The notes under the pieces are model-generated. The model was not told the DNA's origin. It did not search any database and saw only the letters and a list, made by a program, of their open reading frames with translations. Shown in pieces: positions 54,536 to 64,000 of a DNA stretch of 64,000 bases; position 1 is the stretch's first letter, and every line of letters begins with the position of its first letter. The stretch lies in the NCBI GenBank assembly GCA_030913385.1, contig CP133159.1, positions 766,584 to 830,583 of the forward strand. Direction: 5' to 3'. The DNA comes from Cytophagaceae bacterium ABcell3 (GTDB lineage Bacteria > Bacteroidota > Bacteroidia > Cytophagales > Cytophagaceae). Made by a program: the position numbers and the translations under genes.

Positions 54536-54916
54536 ATGGAAGATAAAGTTTGTCTGCAGTGTAATCAAAAATTTACAGGGAGACTTGATAAAAAGTTTTG
54601 TACAGATCAGTGCAGGGCATCATACCACAACAGCGAAAGACGCAACCACGAAAAAACCATAGTTGAGACCAACCAAGTACTGAGAAGAAACAGAACGATC
54701 CTCAAAAAATTAAACCCTATTGGAAAAACTACTGTACGAATCCAGCATTTGAAAGAATATGACTTTGACTTCGGCTTTTTTACTAATATTTACAAAACCT
54801 CTTCAGGAAACATCTACTACTGCTGCTATGAATATGCTTATATGCTCCTTGAGGGCAAAGAAAAGGCTGTAATCATCAACCGCCAAAACTACATGAACAA
54901 CTGGACACCGGTATAA
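54536..54916 (+). CDS. Zinc-ribbon protein (DUF2116-like N-terminus)
   Basis: A 126-residue protein. CLQCNQKF and FCTDQCRASYHN form a four-cysteine zinc ribbon; the rest (RRNRTILKKLNPIGKTTV, DFDFGFFTNIYKTSSGNIYYCCYEYAYMLLE) matches a small protein widespread in Bacteroidota, of unknown function, often near mobile regions. Divergent from the recombinase operon with 107 bp between. Confidence 0.82.
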   Translation: MEDKVCLQCNQKFTGRLDKKFCTDQCRASYHNSERRNHEKTIVETNQVLRRNRTILKKLNPIGKTTVRIQHLKEYDFDFGFFTNIYKTSSGNIYYCCYEYAYMLLEGKEKAVIINRQNYMNNWTPV

Positions 54917-55265
54917 AAAATGGCTAGGCAAAAAAGCTTTACAAAGGTTTCTAAGGGAACCTTGTATTGTCTGAATCGGGACTTTCTTCCTGGCACCCTG
55001 GTGTAGCGAAGGTACTGCCAGACAACACCTCTTACCTTTAGATAGGGCTCAGACTGACCGCATTCGCCCATAAGCAAACAGATGCTTCGTGCCTCAGCAT
55101 GACAACTATTCTCCTGTTATTCCTTTAGGAATCTTTTCATGTCATGGGAGGAGGAAAAAGCTCTTTTACTACTGAGGTAAAAAGTAGCAGAAAAATTAAC
55201 TTCAGCCTTTACCGAGGCCAACCAGCTTAATCCTTCTTTACTGCTAGAGTCAAACAAGTTCCTCA
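54917..55265. other. Intergenic stretch without recognised feature
   Basis: About 350 bp with no supported ORF, RNA gene or repeat. It lies between the zinc-ribbon gene and the tandem repeats. Confidence 0.5.
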
Positions 55266-56395
55266 GGAGGGCGATGTTGTTTAGAATCCCGAAAAGGGAA
55301 ATGGTATCACTTTTTCACCTATTAAAGTGTTTCCTATTGCGCCCCTTCGGTGCTTTAGGTAGGTTGTTGTCTAGCACAATGGGCTGTTACCCATTGTTTT
55401 ATATTTCGCACCGTTGGTGCTAATTGCCTATAAATACAAGATGCGTTTTTTTGCTGTAGACCCTAGATGTTGCCCGTCATTTATTAACGGAAATGCTGGG
55501 TATACTCCTATGTCGGAAGCTTGTTGGTGAAAACACCAACAAGTGGGGGGGTGAGGTTGGTTAGAAGCCCGAAAAGGGAAATAGTATCAATTTTTCACCT
55601 ATTAAAGTGTTTCCTATTGCGCCCCTTTGGGGCTTTAGGCAGGTTGTGGTCTAGCACAATGGGTTGTTACCCATTGTTTTATATTTCGCACCGTTGGTGC
55701 TAATTTCCTATAAATACAAGATGCGTTTTTTTGCTGTAGACCCTAGATGTTGCCCGTCATTTATAAATTGAAATGCTGGGGGTACTCCTATGTCGGAAGC
55801 ATGTTGGTGAAAACACCAACAAGTGGGGAGGGTGATGTTATTTAGAATTCCGAAAAGGGAAATAGTATCACTTTTTCACCTATTAAAGTGTTTCCTATTG
55901 CGCCCCTTCGGTGCTTTAGGTAGGTTGTTGTCTAGCACAATGGGCTGTTACCCATTGTTTTATATTTCGCACCGTTGGTGCTAATTGCCTATAAATACAA
56001 GATGCGTTTTTTTGCTGTAGACCCTAGATGTTGCCCGTCATTTATTAACGGAAATGCTGGGTATACTCCTATGTCGGAAGCATGTTGGTGAAAACACCAA
56101 CAAGTGGGGAGGGTGATGTTATTTAGAAGCCCGAAAAGGGAAATAGTATCAATTTTTCACCTATTAAAGTGTTTCCTATTGCGCCCCTTTGGGGCTTTAG
56201 GCAGGTTGTGGTCTAGCACAATGGGTTGTTACCCATTGTTTTATATTTCGCACCGTTGGTGCTAATTTCCTATAAATACAAGATGCGTTTTTTTGCTGTA
56301 GACCCTAGATGTTGCCCGTCATTTATTAACTGAAATGTTTGAAGTAGCCTTATGCCGGAAGCTGGTTGGTGAAAACACCAACAAGTGGGGAAAAC
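55266..56395. repeat. Four tandem ~281-bp hairpin-rich repeats (ABAB)
   Basis: Units start at about 55266, 55548, 55829 and 56110 (CCCGAAAAGGG at 55288, 55568, 55849, 56130). Each has CCCGAAAAGGG, ACAATGGG-loop-CCCATTGT, GCACCGTTGGTGC and GTTGGTGAAAACACCAAC. Units 1 and 3 share CTTCGGTGC and TAATTGCCT; units 2 and 4 share TTTGGGGCT and TAATTTCCT, so a two-unit block was duplicated. No convincing coding capacity. Confidence 0.92.
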
Positions 56396-56515
56396 CAGAA
56401 GTAATGCCCGAAAATTTAATACAAGCTATAAGATTTCAATATCTTAGGTCGAAGATACGCTATAATCGTTGACCAGGTTGTAATCAACTTGCTGATTTCA
56501 TTCTTAATAAAAAAG

Positions 56516-57210
56516 CTACTTCTTTTTCTTTTTGCTATTCATCTCAATTAATTTGGGAAGTGTTTTTTCGAGAAAATTGTTGAAGCTATTTATCCCAACA
56601 ACTTCAATAATAGCTTCTGCTAAAAGATATACCTTTGATTGCATTGTGCCGGGGAAATAATGGTTCTGATTAAAATCAATTTTTCTTGCATTGCTTATCG
56701 CATCTAAGACAAAAGGAATAAACCTTAACGGGTGATATCCCCCTGGATACATTGAAGAAATTCTTTCTTCAAAGTGGCACATGAAGCAGTATTATGGTTC
56801 GGGAAGTTAGCTTTTTTGTGTAAATATAGCCATACCTCAAAGCATGGGTTGCTTAAAACTACGTGCCAATTAGGAAATTGCTCACAATAGTTCGATATTT
56901 CTCTGATTTGTTGATTACTCCATCGGTCAACATCCATTACGAAATATAGGTCGTCTTCATCAGTAAGCCCCTCTTTCTCTATATACTTAATCGCTCTGTC
57001 CAGAACCCATTTAGGGGCTGATTTATGTGAGAAATCATCTATTTTGTTATCTTCAATTATATCTACAGCAATCCTTCGTGATAAATATGGAAAAACTTTG
57101 AAGTACTCAGGTTCTCTTTTGTAGCCCTCACATGCAATAGCAAAAAGCTTATAATCCCTCATTAATTCTTGGGGGATATCTCTTTTATAGCCTCTCTTCT
57201 TCCGCTTCAT
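56516..57210 (-). pseudogene. RloB-like protein, frameshifted at a G5 tract
   Basis: The first ORF (161 residues: RDYKLFAIACEGYKREPEYF, YFVMDVDRWSNQQIREI, HVVLSNPCFEVWLYLHKK, CATLKKEFLQCIQG) has the RloB pattern, a Toprim-like fold with VMDVDR and NPCFEVW. It breaks at GGGGG near 56739; with six G's it continues GGYHPLRFIPFVLDAISNARK to the end, about 230 residues. Partner of the upstream ATPase, overlapping it by 26 nt. Whether it is a true null or a slippage switch is open. Confidence 0.8.
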
Positions 57211-58540
57211 AAGATTTCCAATTTAGGTGTTCTAATGGAGTAAGAAAGGGAATTGCTCCAAACCTACCTTTTAAATAGCCTTTTTTAATATCCAAGTCGT
57301 ATCTTGGTTTAAAGTCACTTAGGGAGTAGAGTTGGCTGGCACCAGTGTTGGTGTCTTTTTCTGCAAACCATATTTCATCTTGTCTGAAAATATTTAAATC
57401 GAGCAGGTTAGATTCATGCGTAGTGAAAATGAGCTGTCCCTTAGTCCTTTCATCTGACATAATTTTTGTCAAAAGAGCTTTTAATAGAGCAGGGTGTAAG
57501 CTTTGGTCAATCTCATCTATAACGTATGTAGCTTGAGTATTTAAAATACCATCAAAAGCAGGAATGAAGTCAAGTAACCTTTGTGTGCCATCTGATTCTT
57601 CTGATAAATCAAAATTAAATACTTCGCCTAGAGTATTTGTGTGTTGGGCAATTGTTTTTTTAATTAGATATTTCCCGTTCTCTTTAACAGCCAAAACACC
57701 ACCTTCCTGTGTATTGAGCAGTAAGTCTTTTCCACTTTCTAAGACGTTTATTATCTCTTTTTTTAAATCATCATCTTTATCTCCAAAAAATTTGTCTAAA
57801 GATATTCCCTCTACACTTAATTCCGTTACGCCTGTATCAAAGGCTTTTAATAGATCATTAGTAAAAAGCTTAAATCTTTTTGAGGAGTTCAATTTAGGGA
57901 CTAGCCCTTGAAATCTACTGCCAGGATGAATTACGATTAACGAATGCTCTATTGCTTCCTTAAATGTGGTGATTTCGGGTATTTTTAACTCTTCGGACTT
58001 GCCTAAAAGCAATTCGCTTGGCTTTAAAAGGCTTTCTTCCATTAACTCTATTAAAAGTTTTTGCTTTTGGGTTTTTTTGTACTTTGCAGCCACCCGAATG
58101 ATCACTTTGCCTGAGTCTGATACTTCACGCTCGAATATCATTTTGTCATCTGCTGTAACTCTTGCCTCGTAAAGCCACTCCTGAAAGACTATGTTGTTAT
58201 TAAAACTGACTCCGTAGGAAAGGATTGTATCATCAATAACAAATTCAGCCTCAAAAGAAACATTGCTTTTAAGGTTGCTTTTGTTGAGCTTAAACTTTTT
58301 GTCATTTATTGATTTAAAGATTCCACCTTCTTTTATTGCTTCTTGTAAAAACTCTATTGCTTTGACAAGATTTGACTTTCCTGCACCATTAGCTCCATAT
58401 ATAGCTGCCGCTTTAAGCAAGTTGACCTTCCCAACATTGTAAACGTGGTGTTTATGGGTCTTATAAGAACCTGCGAGCATGTTAAACTCTGTTTCTTCCC
58501 CAAATGACAGAAAATTATTGGTTACGAACCTTAAAAGCAT
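57185..58540 (-). CDS. RloA-like AAA ATPase (AAA_21)
   Basis: A 451-residue ATPase of the OLD/SMC-like AAA_21 group: opening FVTNNFLSFGEETEFNML, Walker A YGANGAGKSNLVKAIEF, signature-like region EESDGTQRLLDF, Walker B TYVIDEIDQSLHP and H-loop FTTHESNLLDL. Together with the following RloB-like gene it forms an RloA/RloB-type pair, associated with restriction loci and abortive infection in other bacteria. Confidence 0.88.
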   Translation of the reverse strand: MLLRFVTNNFLSFGEETEFNMLAGSYKTHKHHVYNVGKVNLLKAAAIYGANGAGKSNLVKAIEFLQEAIKEGGIFKSINDKKFKLNKSNLKSNVSFEAEFVIDDTILSYGVSFNNNIVFQEWLYEARVTADDKMIFEREVSDSGKVIIRVAAKYKKTQKQKLLIELMEESLLKPSELLLGKSEELKIPEITTFKEAIEHSLIVIHPGSRFQGLVPKLNSSKRFKLFTNDLLKAFDTGVTELSVEGISLDKFFGDKDDDLKKEIINVLESGKDLLLNTQEGGVLAVKENGKYLIKKTIAQHTNTLGEVFNFDLSEESDGTQRLLDFIPAFDGILNTQATYVIDEIDQSLHPALLKALLTKIMSDERTKGQLIFTTHESNLLDLNIFRQDEIWFAEKDTNTGASQLYSLSDFKPRYDLDIKKGYLKGRFGAIPFLTPLEHLNWKSYEAEEERL

Positions 58541-58676
58541 TTGCTATAGATTTTTTAAAAACGATTGTTTCTCTTTTATAAAGCTCAATATGTTAAATTT
58601 TGTTAAAATAATATAGCTTTAAGTGGTTTTTTCACATGGTGTTTAAGTTCTGGTGTTGAATCTTGCTGAAAATACC

Positions 58677-58905
58677 AATAAGTGGGGAGCAAAATTCATG
58701 TTATTTAGAATCCCGAAAGGAAAATGATATCACATTTTTCACTTAAAGTGTTTTCTATTGCGCACCGGTGGTGCTAATTGCCTATAAATACAAAATAGTG
58801 TTTTTTTGCTGCAGGACCTAGGTGTTGTCCAACATTTATTAACTGAAATGTTTTAGGGAATCCTATACCGGAAGCTTGTTGGTGAAAACACCAACAAGTG
58901 GTGGA
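58677..58905. repeat. Diverged single copy of the 281-bp repeat
   Basis: Shares TTATTTAGAATCCCGAAAGG, GTGGTGCTAATTGCC, TTTTTTTGCTG and the final GTTGGTGAAAACACCAACAA hairpin with the tandem units, but lacks about 50 bp. Together with the tandem block it brackets the RloAB genes. Confidence 0.8.
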
Positions 58906-58952
58906 TTGGAAATATACCCTAGTGCTATGGGGTATCATAAGTATGGGAAAAG

Positions 58953-58984
58953 AAAAAAGCAGGGCCTCTGAAAGACCCTGCTTT
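58953..58984 (-). terminator. Terminator of the beta-oxidation operon
   Basis: On the minus strand AAAGCAGGGTC, short loop, then GGCCCTGCTTTTTT: an 8-bp GC-rich stem with T tract, about 55 nt after the acyl-CoA dehydrogenase stop. Confidence 0.85.
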
Positions 58985-59039
58985 GAAACAAGAAAACCTT
59001 TGTCTCAAAATTTAATTAATGAGGTATAATCTAAAAAGT

Positions 59040-60818
59040 TTAGAAGCAATAGTTGCCCGCATCGGTAAGTTTGGCAGCGATTCTTCTTCTAGCTTCTTTG
59101 GTATTAAATGGCGCAATTTTGGTAAAGCGTTTAAGCCCCATCAGCATCATGCGCTGTTCGTCTCCTTCTGCCATGGCGTTAATTACATTTTTACCGGCAA
59201 AGTTTACTTTATCAGCTACATCGTTAATATATACTTTGGTAATATCTATTTGTCCTTGAGCGGCTTCTTGGCCTTTTTGAAGAATGATCTTTTCTGTTCT
59301 TAATAGCGCTGACTCTGCCATATAAATTAAGATGGAAATATCTGCCAAGTTCAAAAGTATCTCTTGTTCATGTGCCAATTTGTCCATATACTTTTGCGCA
59401 GCGGCACCGGCAGTCATTAGCAACGCTTTTTTGAAGTTTTCAATGGCTTTGGTTTGTACAGAAAACAATGTTTCTTCTTCACTGCCAAACTCAGGGATAC
59501 CTGTCAGTTCTTTTTGAACAGCCATGGCTGGTGACATGAGGTCAAGCTCTCCTTTCATGGCTTTTTTCAAGAGCATGTCTAAAATCAACATTCTGTTAAT
59601 CTCATTGGTGCCTTCAAAGATCCTGTTGATACGGGAGTCTCTGTAAGCCCTGTCCATTGGATAATCAGCCGAAAAGCCATAACCCCCATAGATTTGGACG
59701 CCTTCGTCTGACACATAGTCAAGCACCTCAGAACCGGCCACTTTTAGTATGGCACATTCTATTGCATAATCTTGGGCAGCTCCTAACAATGCTTGTTCAT
59801 AAGACTTGCCTTCTGCCTGAAGCTCTTCTTCTTTTTTTTGAATATCTGCACCTGCCCTGTATAAAGCAGACTCACAAGCATAAATCTGGATGGCTTGTTC
59901 GGCAAGCTTATGCTTAATGGCACCAAAGTTTGCAATTGGTTGCTTAAATTGGTTCCTTTCAAGGGCATACTGAACCGAAAGACTTGCAGCCCTTTTGGCG
60001 CCCCCAAGTGCTGCGGCACACAGTTTTATCCTTCCTATGTTCAATATGTTAAAGGCAATCAAGTGACCTTTGCCAATTTCTCCAAGCACATTTTCCACAG
60101 GTACTTTACAGTCGTTAAAGAATACTTGGCGGGTAGACGATCCTTTGATACCCATTTTGTGTTCCTCATTTCCTAAAGTAACACCTTCTCCCTTGTCTAC
60201 AATGAAGCCTGTAAACTTGTCTCCATCGATTTGGGCAAACACTATAAAGACATCAGCGAAACCACCATTGGTGATCCACATTTTTTGGCCGTTAAGAACA
60301 TAGTGTTTGCCGTCCTCTGTAAGTTCAGCTTTGGTTTTGGCAGCTAATGCATCAGATCCGGAACCTGGCTCTGTAAGACAGTATGCAGCTTTCAGTTCAC
60401 CTGATGCTAATTTTGGAAGGTATTTTTTCTTTTGCTCTTCATTGCCGAAATATACAATTGGAAGTGTACCAATACCGGTATGGGCTGCTTGAGCAACTGC
60501 AAATGAGTGTCCGCCACCTACAATTTCGGTAAGCAGTAGTGAGGTATTAAAGTCCTTTCCAAAGCCTTCGTACTGCTCAGGGATAGAAGTTGCCAAAAGT
60601 CCCAGTTCACCAGCTTTTTCCAAAAGCTTTTCCATGAGCCCTTCTTCTTGGGCGTCGATCCGGTCAAGATTAGGCAGGACTTCGGTAGCCAGAAAGTCTT
60701 TGGCCATATCGCCCATCATTTTTTGTTCTTCATCAAATTCTTCAGGAATAAAAATATCTGCAGCCGAAGTCTGCTGGATGATATATGCGCCGCCTTTATT
60801 AATCTTTGTAGTAGCCAT
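59040..60818 (-). CDS. fadE: Acyl-CoA dehydrogenase (FadE-like)
   Basis: A 592-residue FAD enzyme for the first step of beta-oxidation. The ACAD core is clear: CLTEPGSGSDALAAKT, MWITNGGFADVF, FGAIKHKLAEQAIQ, VQIYGGYGFSADYPMDRAYRDSRINRIFEGTNEINRMLI, the last containing the catalytic Glu. A C-terminal extension of about 180 residues is typical of the long Bacteroidota and FadE (YusJ)-like form. Last gene of the operon, 110 nt after fadA. Confidence 0.93.
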   Translation of the reverse strand: MATTKINKGGAYIIQQTSAADIFIPEEFDEEQKMMGDMAKDFLATEVLPNLDRIDAQEEGLMEKLLEKAGELGLLATSIPEQYEGFGKDFNTSLLLTEIVGGGHSFAVAQAAHTGIGTLPIVYFGNEEQKKKYLPKLASGELKAAYCLTEPGSGSDALAAKTKAELTEDGKHYVLNGQKMWITNGGFADVFIVFAQIDGDKFTGFIVDKGEGVTLGNEEHKMGIKGSSTRQVFFNDCKVPVENVLGEIGKGHLIAFNILNIGRIKLCAAALGGAKRAASLSVQYALERNQFKQPIANFGAIKHKLAEQAIQIYACESALYRAGADIQKKEEELQAEGKSYEQALLGAAQDYAIECAILKVAGSEVLDYVSDEGVQIYGGYGFSADYPMDRAYRDSRINRIFEGTNEINRMLILDMLLKKAMKGELDLMSPAMAVQKELTGIPEFGSEEETLFSVQTKAIENFKKALLMTAGAAAQKYMDKLAHEQEILLNLADISILIYMAESALLRTEKIILQKGQEAAQGQIDITKVYINDVADKVNFAGKNVINAMAEGDEQRMMLMGLKRFTKIAPFNTKEARRRIAAKLTDAGNYCF

Positions 60819-60928
60819 AATTTTTAACAGTTAATAAATTGGTAAATACTTTATAAGCCTTTCAGCCTTAATAATATGTGAAAAAAAATTAAAGTAAAAG
60901 ATAAAATGCAATATATGCCTCAAATCAG

Positions 60929-62104
60929 TTACAACATTTCAAAAATTCCGGCAGCCCCTTGGCCTGTACCTACACACATAGTTACCATACCGTATTTTTT
61001 ATTCTGCCTTTTCAGTTCATTGAAAATCTGTACAGACAACTTAGCGCCAGTACATCCTAATGGGTGTCCAAGTGCAATGGCTCCACCATTGACATTCACT
61101 TTTTCGATATCCAAGCCAAGTTCACGAACAATAGCTACGGACTGAGAAGCAAAGGCTTCGTTCAGTTCGATCAGGTCTATCTGGTCTTGCTTCATGTTTG
61201 CCATTTTTAATGCCTTAGGGATAGCGTCAACAGGGCCTATGCCCATTATGCGAGGTTCTACCCCAGCTACTGCATAGCTTACCATTCTGGCAATAGGTTT
61301 CAGGTTGAGTTCCTTCACCATTTTCTCGGACATGATCATGACAAAAGCGGCCCCATCAGACGTTTGTGAGGAATTTCCAGCAGTTACAGAACCGCCGGCT
61401 GCGAAAACTGGTCTTAATCTTGCCAATGCTTCTGTGTTGGTGTCTGGTCTTGGCCCTTCATCGGTATCTACGACATACTCTCTGGTTTTACGTTTTTCAT
61501 TGTCGTCCAGGTAAACCTCTTTGACAGTTACGGGTGCTATATCGTCTTTGAATTTGCCATCTTTTATGGCTGCTATAGCCCTCATGTGCGAACGGTAGGC
61601 AAAAGCATCTTGATCTTCGCGGCTAACTTTAAATTCGTTGGCTACTGCTTCGGCAGTAAGTCCCATTCCCCAGTAGTAGTCAGGGTTCTGTTTGGCCACT
61701 TCATAATTCGGTACAATTTTCCAGCCTCCAAAAGGAATAGGGCTCATTGTTTCGACACCTCCTGCAATAATGCAATCGGCAAAACCAGCCTTGATTTTGG
61801 CATCGGCAATAGCTATCGTTTCAAGGCCAGACGCACAGTAACGGTTAACCGTCATTCCTGGCACCTTTACGGTATCAAGCCCCATCAATGAAACCAGTCG
61901 TGCAATGTTTAGCCCTTGTTCGGCCTCTGGTGTAGCGTTCCCGACTATTACATCATTTATCCTTTCTTTGTCTAAGCCTGGAACTGAAGCGACCAAATGT
62001 CTTACCACCTCTGCCGCTAAATCGTCAGGACGGGTAAATTTAAAAGCTCCTCTTGGTGCTTTGCCTACCGCTGATCTATATGCTGCTACTATATATGAAT
62101 CCAT
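60929..62104 (-). CDS. fadA: Acetyl-CoA acyltransferase (thiolase)
   Basis: A 391-residue thiolase performing the last step of beta-oxidation. Nucleophilic Cys in [12 protein letters not shown], His in [16 protein letters not shown] and the second Cys in [15 protein letters not shown]. Sits between the fadN- and fadE-type genes. Confidence 0.95.
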   Translation of the reverse strand: MDSYIVAAYRSAVGKAPRGAFKFTRPDDLAAEVVRHLVASVPGLDKERINDVIVGNATPEAEQGLNIARLVSLMGLDTVKVPGMTVNRYCASGLETIAIADAKIKAGFADCIIAGGVETMSPIPFGGWKIVPNYEVAKQNPDYYWGMGLTAEAVANEFKVSREDQDAFAYRSHMRAIAAIKDGKFKDDIAPVTVKEVYLDDNEKRKTREYVVDTDEGPRPDTNTEALARLRPVFAAGGSVTAGNSSQTSDGAAFVMIMSEKMVKELNLKPIARMVSYAVAGVEPRIMGIGPVDAIPKALKMANMKQDQIDLIELNEAFASQSVAIVRELGLDIEKVNVNGGAIALGHPLGCTGAKLSVQIFNELKRQNKKYGMVTMCVGTGQGAAGIFEML

Positions 62105-62161
62105 TGTATTAAATTTTTAGGTTGTGGTATTGATTTAAAAAATACTGTGTCTCTCCGGCAC

Positions 62162-64000
62162 TTAATTTCTCAAAGGTTTTCCTGTATTCAATATGCTTTG
62201 AATCCTTTCTAGGGTCTTTCGCTCTCCTGTTAGGGAAAGGAAAGCCTCTCTTTCCAGGTCAAGAAGATAGTTTTCAGAAACTAAGGTTGGTTGAGACAAA
62301 TCTCCTCCACACATTATGTAAGCAAGTTTCTCGGAAATAAGCTGGTCGTGTTTGGATATGTATCTACCAGATACCATAGAGTTAGCCCCCGCAAGAAACA
62401 TTCCCAGTCCGGTACGGCCTAACACTTTTATGTCTTTTCGCTCTACAGGTTGTGTATAACCTTTTTCCGCCAGTTCGATGACACTGGTTTTAGCATCTTT
62501 AATTAACCTGCTACGGTTCACTGTAATTCCGTCTCCGGGACGTAAATAGTGCATGGCTTTGGCCTCATGTGCAGAAGTAGCGACTTTGGCCATACCAATA
62601 TTTAAATAAGCATTTTTCAGGGTATTTAATTGCAGGTCACCTTCTTCATAAGCATCAGATACCCTCAGAGTCATTTCTTTGGTACCCCCACCAGCAGGGA
62701 TGAGCCCGACACCAAATTCTACCAGTCCTATATAAGTTTCAGCATGTGCTTGGACGCGGTCCGCATGTAGTGTCAGCTCACAGCCACCTCCTAAGGCCAT
62801 TCCATGAGGTGCCACCACCACAGGTACAGAAGAATAGCGCGCCCTCATCATGGTTTTTTGGAAGGTCCGGATCATAAAGTCTATTTCGTCATACTCCTGC
62901 TCTATGGCATACATAAATACCAGTGCCAGGTTAGCCCCAGCAGAGAAGTTAGGCCCTTCATTTCCTATGACCAGTCCTCGGAAGTCTTTCTCAGCTATGC
63001 TTATGGCTTTATTGATGCCTTCGATAACTTCACCTCCAAGGGTGTTCATTTTGGTATGGAACTCTAGGTTCAATACCCCGTCTCCAATGTCAAATAGCGT
63101 GACTCCAGAGTTCTTCCAAACGATCTTATCTTCAGACGGTCTAAGGTTTTCCAGGATAATCAGGGATTCGCCACCTGGAATTAACTTATATTGTTTTTCT
63201 GCTATGTCATAATACTTTTTCTTGCCGTTTTCTATTTTGTAGAAAGACTTATGGCCAGCGGCTAGCATATCGTATACCCACTGCGCAGGCTTTTTGCCGA
63301 GGTCTTCCAACATTTTAACCGTTCTTTCTACACCAGCATAATCCCAAGACTGGAAAGGGCCATGGTCCCAGCCAAATCCAGCTTTCATGGCATCGTCTAT
63401 ACGATAGAGCTCATCAGAAATCTCTGGTATGCGATGGGAAATGTAGTGGAAGATGGCTCCATAGGTTTTTCTGTAAAACTCTCCGGCCTTATCTTTCCCG
63501 CTAAGGAAAACCTTGTACCTGTCTTTTACCTGTTCTATAGGCTTGGTTTGTTCCAGCGTAGCAAATTTCACCTTTTTCTGTTCCCCATATTCCATCGTTT
63601 TAAGGTCCAGTGAAAGGATTTTTGTTTTACCCTCAGGTGTTTTAGTTTTTTTGTAAAAGCCGCTTCCGGTTTTGTCGCCAAGCCAGTTGTTTTCAACCAT
63701 CTTATCTAGGTACTCAGGAATTGCGTAAGAATCCCTCGATTCGTCATGTGTAAGGGCTTGGTTCAGGTTTCTGGAAACATTTACCAGTGTGTCCAGTCCA
63801 ACAACATCTGTCGTTCTAAGTGTCGCAGACTTTGGCCTTCCTGTCACAGGGCCAGAGAGCTTGTCTACTTCTTCTACCGTCAAATCCAGCTCTTGCATGG
63901 CTTTAAGCACTTCCATGATGGCAAATATGCCTATTCTGTTGGCAATAAAGGCTGGAGTGTCTTTACATAAAACCGCAGTTTTACCCAGGTACAAGTCTCC
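62162..64000 (-). CDS. fadN: 3-hydroxyacyl-CoA dehydrogenase/enoyl-CoA hydratase (FadN-like, partial)
   Basis: The N-terminus lies beyond the window; the frame is open to the last base (GDLYLGKTAV...). The visible 613 residues start in the hydroxyacyl-CoA dehydrogenase part (DTPAFIANRIGIFAI, VDKLSGPVTGRPKSATLRTTD) and end with a crotonase domain (GNEGPNFSAGANLALVF, GMALGGGCELTLHADRVQ). Dehydrogenase first and hydratase second is the order of Bacillus FadN, opposite to E. coli FadB, and the gene order fadN-fadA-fadE is also that of the Bacillus operon. Confidence 0.92.
   Translation of the reverse strand, partial: GDLYLGKTAVLCKDTPAFIANRIGIFAIMEVLKAMQELDLTVEEVDKLSGPVTGRPKSATLRTTDVVGLDTLVNVSRNLNQALTHDESRDSYAIPEYLDKMVENNWLGDKTGSGFYKKTKTPEGKTKILSLDLKTMEYGEQKKVKFATLEQTKPIEQVKDRYKVFLSGKDKAGEFYRKTYGAIFHYISHRIPEISDELYRIDDAMKAGFGWDHGPFQSWDYAGVERTVKMLEDLGKKPAQWVYDMLAAGHKSFYKIENGKKKYYDIAEKQYKLIPGGESLIILENLRPSEDKIVWKNSGVTLFDIGDGVLNLEFHTKMNTLGGEVIEGINKAISIAEKDFRGLVIGNEGPNFSAGANLALVFMYAIEQEYDEIDFMIRTFQKTMMRARYSSVPVVVAPHGMALGGGCELTLHADRVQAHAETYIGLVEFGVGLIPAGGGTKEMTLRVSDAYEEGDLQLNTLKNAYLNIGMAKVATSAHEAKAMHYLRPGDGITVNRSRLIKDAKTSVIELAEKGYTQPVERKDIKVLGRTGLGMFLAGANSMVSGRYISKHDQLISEKLAYIMCGGDLSQPTLVSENYLLDLEREAFLSLTGERKTLERIQSILNTGKPLRN

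Noticed and set aside
54917-55265. tRNA or small RNA gene after the zinc-ribbon gene
   Set aside because: No cloverleaf, conserved T-loop or promoter-terminator pair could be found by eye.
55266-56395. CRISPR-like array from regularly spaced repeats
   Set aside because: The repeat unit is ~281 bp with no unique spacers between identical short repeats, and no cas genes are near.

Overview
The window looks like a chromosomal segment of a Bacteroidota bacterium, probably Cytophagales-like. It is AT-rich, carries Bacteroidota-type lipoproteins, beta-barrels and DUF2461/DUF2490 proteins, and its insertion sequences (ISAon1-, IS66-, IS91-, IS21- and IS4-like) match that phylum. This is inference from protein families; no taxonomic search was run. 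LEFT FLANK (1-7510) is ordinary chromosome: the end of an ABC-F ATPase, a three-gene ferric-iron ABC transporter operon, a DUF2461 protein, a lipoprotein, a DUF2490 protein, a 369-bp MITE-like element with an 8-bp target duplication, and a beta-barrel protein. RIGHT FLANK (56.5-64 kb) holds an RloA/RloB-type pair and a fatty-acid beta-oxidation operon in the order fadN-fadA-fadE, cut by the window end. CENTRE (about 7.8-52.9 kb) is the notable part: an integron-like gene-cassette array. About twenty imperfect palindromes, mostly 125-165 bp, each open with YAAC and close with GTTRRRY-like cores and have long complementary arms, as attC sites do. They separate small, unrelated genes or operons, nearly all on the minus strand. 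Cassette contents include three toxin-antitoxin pairs, a truncated zeta toxin, a GIY-YIG/DUF4357 nuclease, a JAMM protease with membrane anchor, an HD phosphohydrolase, a SMEK protein, DUF2971, lipoproteins, membrane proteins, and a restriction-like three-gene operon (HsdS-like, DGQHR fused to an NDT/TIR-like domain, PD-(D/E)XK nuclease). One 577-bp cassette is exactly duplicated in tandem. At the right end, a tyrosine recombinase lies on the same strand as the cassettes, its 3' end about 30 bp from the first GTTAGGC junction. It lacks the IntI-specific insertion and is frameshifted just before the catalytic tyrosine. The array is heavily colonised. Three group II introns (two in tandem) and three 290-bp ORF-less mini-introns sit at the equivalent nucleotide of attC R' cores, the behaviour known for group IIC-attC introns. 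The introns carry a family of ~60-bp hairpin elements that sit where intron sequence has been lost. Two IS91 copies end exactly at attC cores. IS21, ISAon1 and one IS66 interrupt cassette genes; removing the IS and one target duplication restores the reading frame in each. An IS4-like element has fused two truncated cassettes. Between the recombinase and the RloAB pair are a 10-bp-periodic array of TATNCGT boxes, a zinc-ribbon gene, and four tandem 281-bp hairpin-rich repeats in an ABAB arrangement.
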